A stretch of DNA of 6,227 nt from Syntrophobacterales bacterium (lineage in GTDB: Bacteria > Desulfobacterota > Syntrophobacteria > BM002). This document shows positions 6,032 to 6,227 of the stretch, one piece after another. Under the pieces are notes generated by a model that saw only the letters and a list, made by a program, of their open reading frames with translations, was not told the DNA's origin and did not search any database. The stretch lies in the NCBI GenBank assembly GCA_030613915.1, contig JAUWKY010000152.1, forward strand, positions 1 through 6,227, read 5' to 3'. Each line of letters starts with the position of its first letter. Position 1 is the first letter of the stretch. Both the position numbers and the translations under genes were made by a program.

Positions 6032-6094
6032 TGTCGGGTGTCAGGTTTCAGTACTTTGTTTTTTTTCCTGACACCTGAACACTGACACCTGAAA
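6032..6094. repeat. Inverted heptamer arrays, consensus TGTCAGG, just upstream of proB
   Basis: The plus strand has three in-phase 7-mers at 6032-6052: TGTCGGG, TGTCAGG and a TTTCAGT variant. After a 14-bp spacer with eight T (6059-6066) come four inverted units at 6067-6094, beginning CCTGACA and CCTGAAC. The two arrays can pair: CGGGTGTCAGG (6035-6045) with CCTGACACCTG (6067-6077), with one wobble. In the proB leader this makes a hairpin whose loop carries an A8 run, about 15 bases before the start codon. It is a third case of the spacer layout seen at 1881-1995 and 3118-3507. Confidence 0.6.
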
Positions 6095-6126
6095 CCTCTT
6101 CTGCTGGCAAACCCATTGAAAACTGA

Positions 6127-6143
6127 CCCCCGCATAGCGGGGG
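6127..6143 (-). terminator. GC-rich hairpin upstream of proB, possible terminator of the preceding gene
   Basis: CCCCCGC (6127-6133), loop ATA, GCGGGGG (6137-6143) form a perfect 7-bp stem. On the minus strand it is followed by TCAGTTTTC; on the plus strand TTTTCTATTTTT follows after about ten bases. It may end transcription of the gene to the right of the window, but the tail on either side is imperfect. Its ATA loop matches the hairpin at 3196-3208, so it may simply belong to the same repeat class. Confidence 0.35.
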
Positions 6144-6171
6144 AGGACCAGGTTTTCTATTTTTAATAAAA

Positions 6172-6227
6172 CACAAAGAGCACGAAGTACACCCAGAATA
6201 TGATTGTATCATGAAAAATCCTTTGTG
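6172..6227. repeat. Possible small inverted-repeat element at the window edge
   Basis: CACAAAG at 6172-6178 is matched by CTTTGTG at 6221-6227, the last bases of the window. Between them lies a second palindrome, ATGAT-TGT-ATCAT (6200-6212). The region is AT-rich and has no gene. The element may continue past the edge, so its limits are unknown. Confidence 0.35.

Overview
The window looks like a piece of chromosome from a Gram-negative, delta-proteobacterium-like organism (Desulfobacterota or a related lineage). This is inferred from the gene order proB-proA-nadD-rsfS, which in such genomes often follows obgE, and from a secreted M48 peptidase with a TPR tail, a protein of outer-membrane bacteria. 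The taxonomy is inference only; there is no rRNA or other marker to confirm it.

Layout, left to right. Bases 1-120 are the last 39 codons of a plus-strand elongation factor G gene (fusA), cut by the window edge. Everything else that codes lies on the minus strand. A roughly 193-bp imperfect palindrome (119-311) begins inside the fusA stop codon and separates it from the convergent M48 peptidase gene (359-1780). Then come rsfS (2026-2433), nadD (2449-3099 or 3117), a gap of about 400 bp packed with repeats and hairpins, proA (3518-4777) and proB (4847-6019). The upstream neighbour of proB is off the window. Transcription of this group runs right to left: proB, proA, nadD, rsfS, then probably the M48 gene.

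ProB and ProA are the first two enzymes of proline synthesis from glutamate: glutamate 5-kinase, then gamma-glutamyl phosphate reductase. NadD makes nicotinate adenine dinucleotide in NAD synthesis, and RsfS silences ribosomes by binding the large subunit. nadD and rsfS are 15 bp apart and surely co-transcribed. proB and proA are 69 bp apart. The proA-nadD gap and the rsfS-M48 gap (about 245 bp) are long enough for separate promoters, but I see no convincing ones.

The genes are ordinary; the spacers are not. Three of the long intergenic gaps each hold a pair of short, degenerate, in-phase 7-bp repeat arrays facing opposite ways. Each gap has its own heptamer: NNATAAC at 1881-1995, CTAGTNN at 3118-3138 and 3480-3507, and TGTCAGG at 6032-6094. 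The proA-nadD gap also carries a 93-bp MITE-like element (3245-3337) made of two poly-C/poly-G hairpins, plus other G/C-clamp hairpins. I see no CRISPR array, tRNA, rRNA, complete insertion sequence or defence gene. The repeat architecture of the spacers is the main thing worth following up.
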